From Novosphingobium terrae (GTDB taxonomy: Bacteria > Pseudomonadota > Alphaproteobacteria > Sphingomonadales > Sphingomonadaceae): DNA of 64,000 bases. The stretch spans positions 3,534,001 to 3,598,000 of the forward strand of contig NZ_JABVZR010000001.1 in the NCBI RefSeq assembly GCF_017163935.1, given 5' to 3'. Position numbers and translations under genes: made by a program. Below the pieces are notes generated by a model. It was not told where the DNA came from and ran no database searches. It was given only the letters and a program-made list of their open reading frames with translations. Each line of letters opens with the position of its first letter. The stretch's first letter is position 1. Shown here one piece after another: positions 62,833 to 64,000 of the stretch.

Positions 62833-64000
62833 TCATTCTTCGCTGCCAAGAGGCAGACGGCGCAGGCGCAAGCCCGTCGCCGAAAACAGCGCATTGGCGA
62901 TGGCCGGGGCGGCCACGGCCACACCCAGCTCGCCGGGATCTTCGGGATCGGCGGTGGAGGCGATCAGGTCAACCACCACTTCGGGGCAATTGCCCAGCAG
63001 CGGCAGATTGAGCGCCGCCAGCCGAGCCCCCATCGGCAAGCCACCATTCCACACCGGGGCCGAGCCCAGCGCCAGCCCCATGCCATAGACCAGCCCGCCC
63101 TCGATCTGCTGCCGGGCGATATCGACATTCACGATGCGGCCGATATCGGCCACGGCAACGATGCGGTCCACCGCCACGCCTTCGTCACCGCGCCGGGCCG
63201 TCACCACGGCGGCGATGCAGCCGCCACGGATGCGGTGGCAGGCGATGCCCTGCCCGCTGGCATCATGCCCGCCGTTCCAGTTGGCCAGCGCCGAAACGCG
63301 TTGCAGACACGCCGCCAGCCGGGGATCTCCCTCCAGCAAGGCCATGCGGTAGGAGAGCGGCTCGCGGCCCTGAGCGGCGGCGATTTCATCGACAAAGCTC
63401 TCGGTGATGAAAGCACCCAGAGCATGCCCATTGCCCCGCAGCCGCCCGGTCGGCAGGCCGACGCTGACGGGCGCCTGCTCGATGGTGAGGGCAAAGCTGT
63501 AGGGCGGAACGAAGCCCTCCATCGCCAGCGGATCGGCATGGGCGTTCTGGTGATGCGCCATCGCCTCGGCGCGGCTGGCGCCTTGCAGCAGGCGCGCACC
63601 GAACTCCCGCGCGGCAGAGGGCATCGCCACCCGCAGCCGCCATGCCGCGATGGTGCCGGTCTGATCGACGCGCGCCTCGATCTGCGCGGCCAGAGGCGGG
63701 CGGTGGATGGCGGTGACGGCCTCCTGCCAGCGGGTGTAGATCAGCAGCACCGGCTTGCCGGTCTCGCGCGCGATCAGCGCGGCCTCCACGGCATGGGGGC
63801 ATTCCAGCCGCGCATCGAAACTGCCGCCCGCCGCCAGCGGGTACAGCACCACATGCTCCACGCTGATATCCAGCGCCTTGGCCACGGCGCGGCGGGTCTG
63901 TTCGGGGGCTTGTGAGGCCACCCAGATTTCGCAGCGGCCATCACGCAGTCGGGCTACCGCGCTGGCGGTTTCCAAAGGCGCGGCCACGGCGGCGGCGACG
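62833..64000 (-). CDS. Molybdenum hydroxylase large subunit, C-terminal part (window edge)
   Basis: The frame runs off the right edge, so only about 389 C-terminal residues are seen. They match the molybdopterin-binding domain of the isoquinoline 1-oxidoreductase/aldehyde oxidase family: QAPEQTRRAVAKAL, LRGNGHALGAFITESFVDE, VAVADIGRIVNVDIARQQIEGG, and DPGELGVAVAAPAIANAL with the catalytic Glu. The apparent GTG start at 63987 is internal. Confidence 0.85.
   Translation of the reverse strand, partial: VAAAVAAPLETASAVARLRDGRCEIWVASQAPEQTRRAVAKALDISVEHVVLYPLAAGGSFDARLECPHAVEAALIARETGKPVLLIYTRWQEAVTAIHRPPLAAQIEARVDQTGTIAAWRLRVAMPSAAREFGARLLQGASRAEAMAHHQNAHADPLAMEGFVPPYSFALTIEQAPVSVGLPTGRLRGNGHALGAFITESFVDEIAAAQGREPLSYRMALLEGDPRLAACLQRVSALANWNGGHDASGQGIACHRIRGGCIAAVVTARRGDEGVAVDRIVAVADIGRIVNVDIARQQIEGGLVYGMGLALGSAPVWNGGLPMGARLAALNLPLLGNCPEVVVDLIASTADPEDPGELGVAVAAPAIANALFSATGLRLRRLPLGSEE

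Overview
The window is about 64 kb of high-GC DNA (roughly two thirds G+C) with alphaproteobacterial gene content. It most resembles a sphingomonad such as Novosphingobium or Sphingobium. The pointers are the small secreted GCG/CRPN protein, an SDHAF4-like DUF1674 protein, an HWE-type phytochrome kinase, a B3 metallo-beta-lactamase with a Glu in the zinc motif, and many tightly packed stop/start overlaps. This placement is my inference. There is no phage, plasmid or rRNA, and one tRNA gene (Lys-UUU). The mobile-looking material consists of short non-coding repeat elements.

Left part (1-18.0 kb): biofilm and cyclic-di-GMP. A cellulose operon (bcsB, bcsC, bcsD, bcsZ; the reading frame is open at the window edge, so bcsA is upstream or fused) converges on a complete wspABCDEFR-type chemosensory operon on the minus strand. 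A bifunctional GAF-GGDEF-EAL protein lies beyond the MCP gene. The likely logic is that the surface or periplasmic receptor WspA drives the WspE kinase, which phosphorylates the WspR diguanylate cyclase. Cyclic-di-GMP then activates cellulose synthase. WspC and WspF set adaptation, and the GGDEF-EAL protein trims the second messenger.

Middle part (18-37 kb): an HPP-CBS membrane protein and a MarR regulator divergent from a ClC-CBS chloride transporter with a clear operator palindrome; a run of small enzymes (spermidine synthase-like, RNase H-like, RluE pseudouridine synthase); a RoxA-type ribosomal oxygenase; a minus-strand run of DipZ, an M24 peptidase and an aldehyde dehydrogenase; small secreted or lipoproteins; a Gly/Ser-rich lipoprotein followed by a TpsB/FhaC-type outer-membrane transporter behind an AT-rich promoter region; a K+ channel-like protein; HxlR/SDR/YjbQ; and a hemerythrin-like protein with missing ligands.

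Right part (37-64 kb): aldo/keto reductase, UbiB, FUSC transporter, methyltransferase, an AmpR-type LysR regulator divergent from a B3 metallo-beta-lactamase, DUF3309, a luciferase-like monooxygenase, DUF4826, CorA, a tannase-family esterase, MaeB, an acyltransferase, a bacteriophytochrome-kinase-receiver hybrid, tRNA-Lys, FolK, AguB, MsrA, RsmB, DUF1674, HemH and the C-terminal part of a molybdenum hydroxylase.

The most notable items are: a family of about 227-bp palindrome-ended elements (two complete, one broken) sitting a few bases from stop codons; a 47-bp direct-repeat pair; the AmpR/B3-E beta-lactamase pair with a duplicated signal-peptide segment; and the Gly-rich lipoprotein/TpsB pair, which may be a non-classical two-partner export system.
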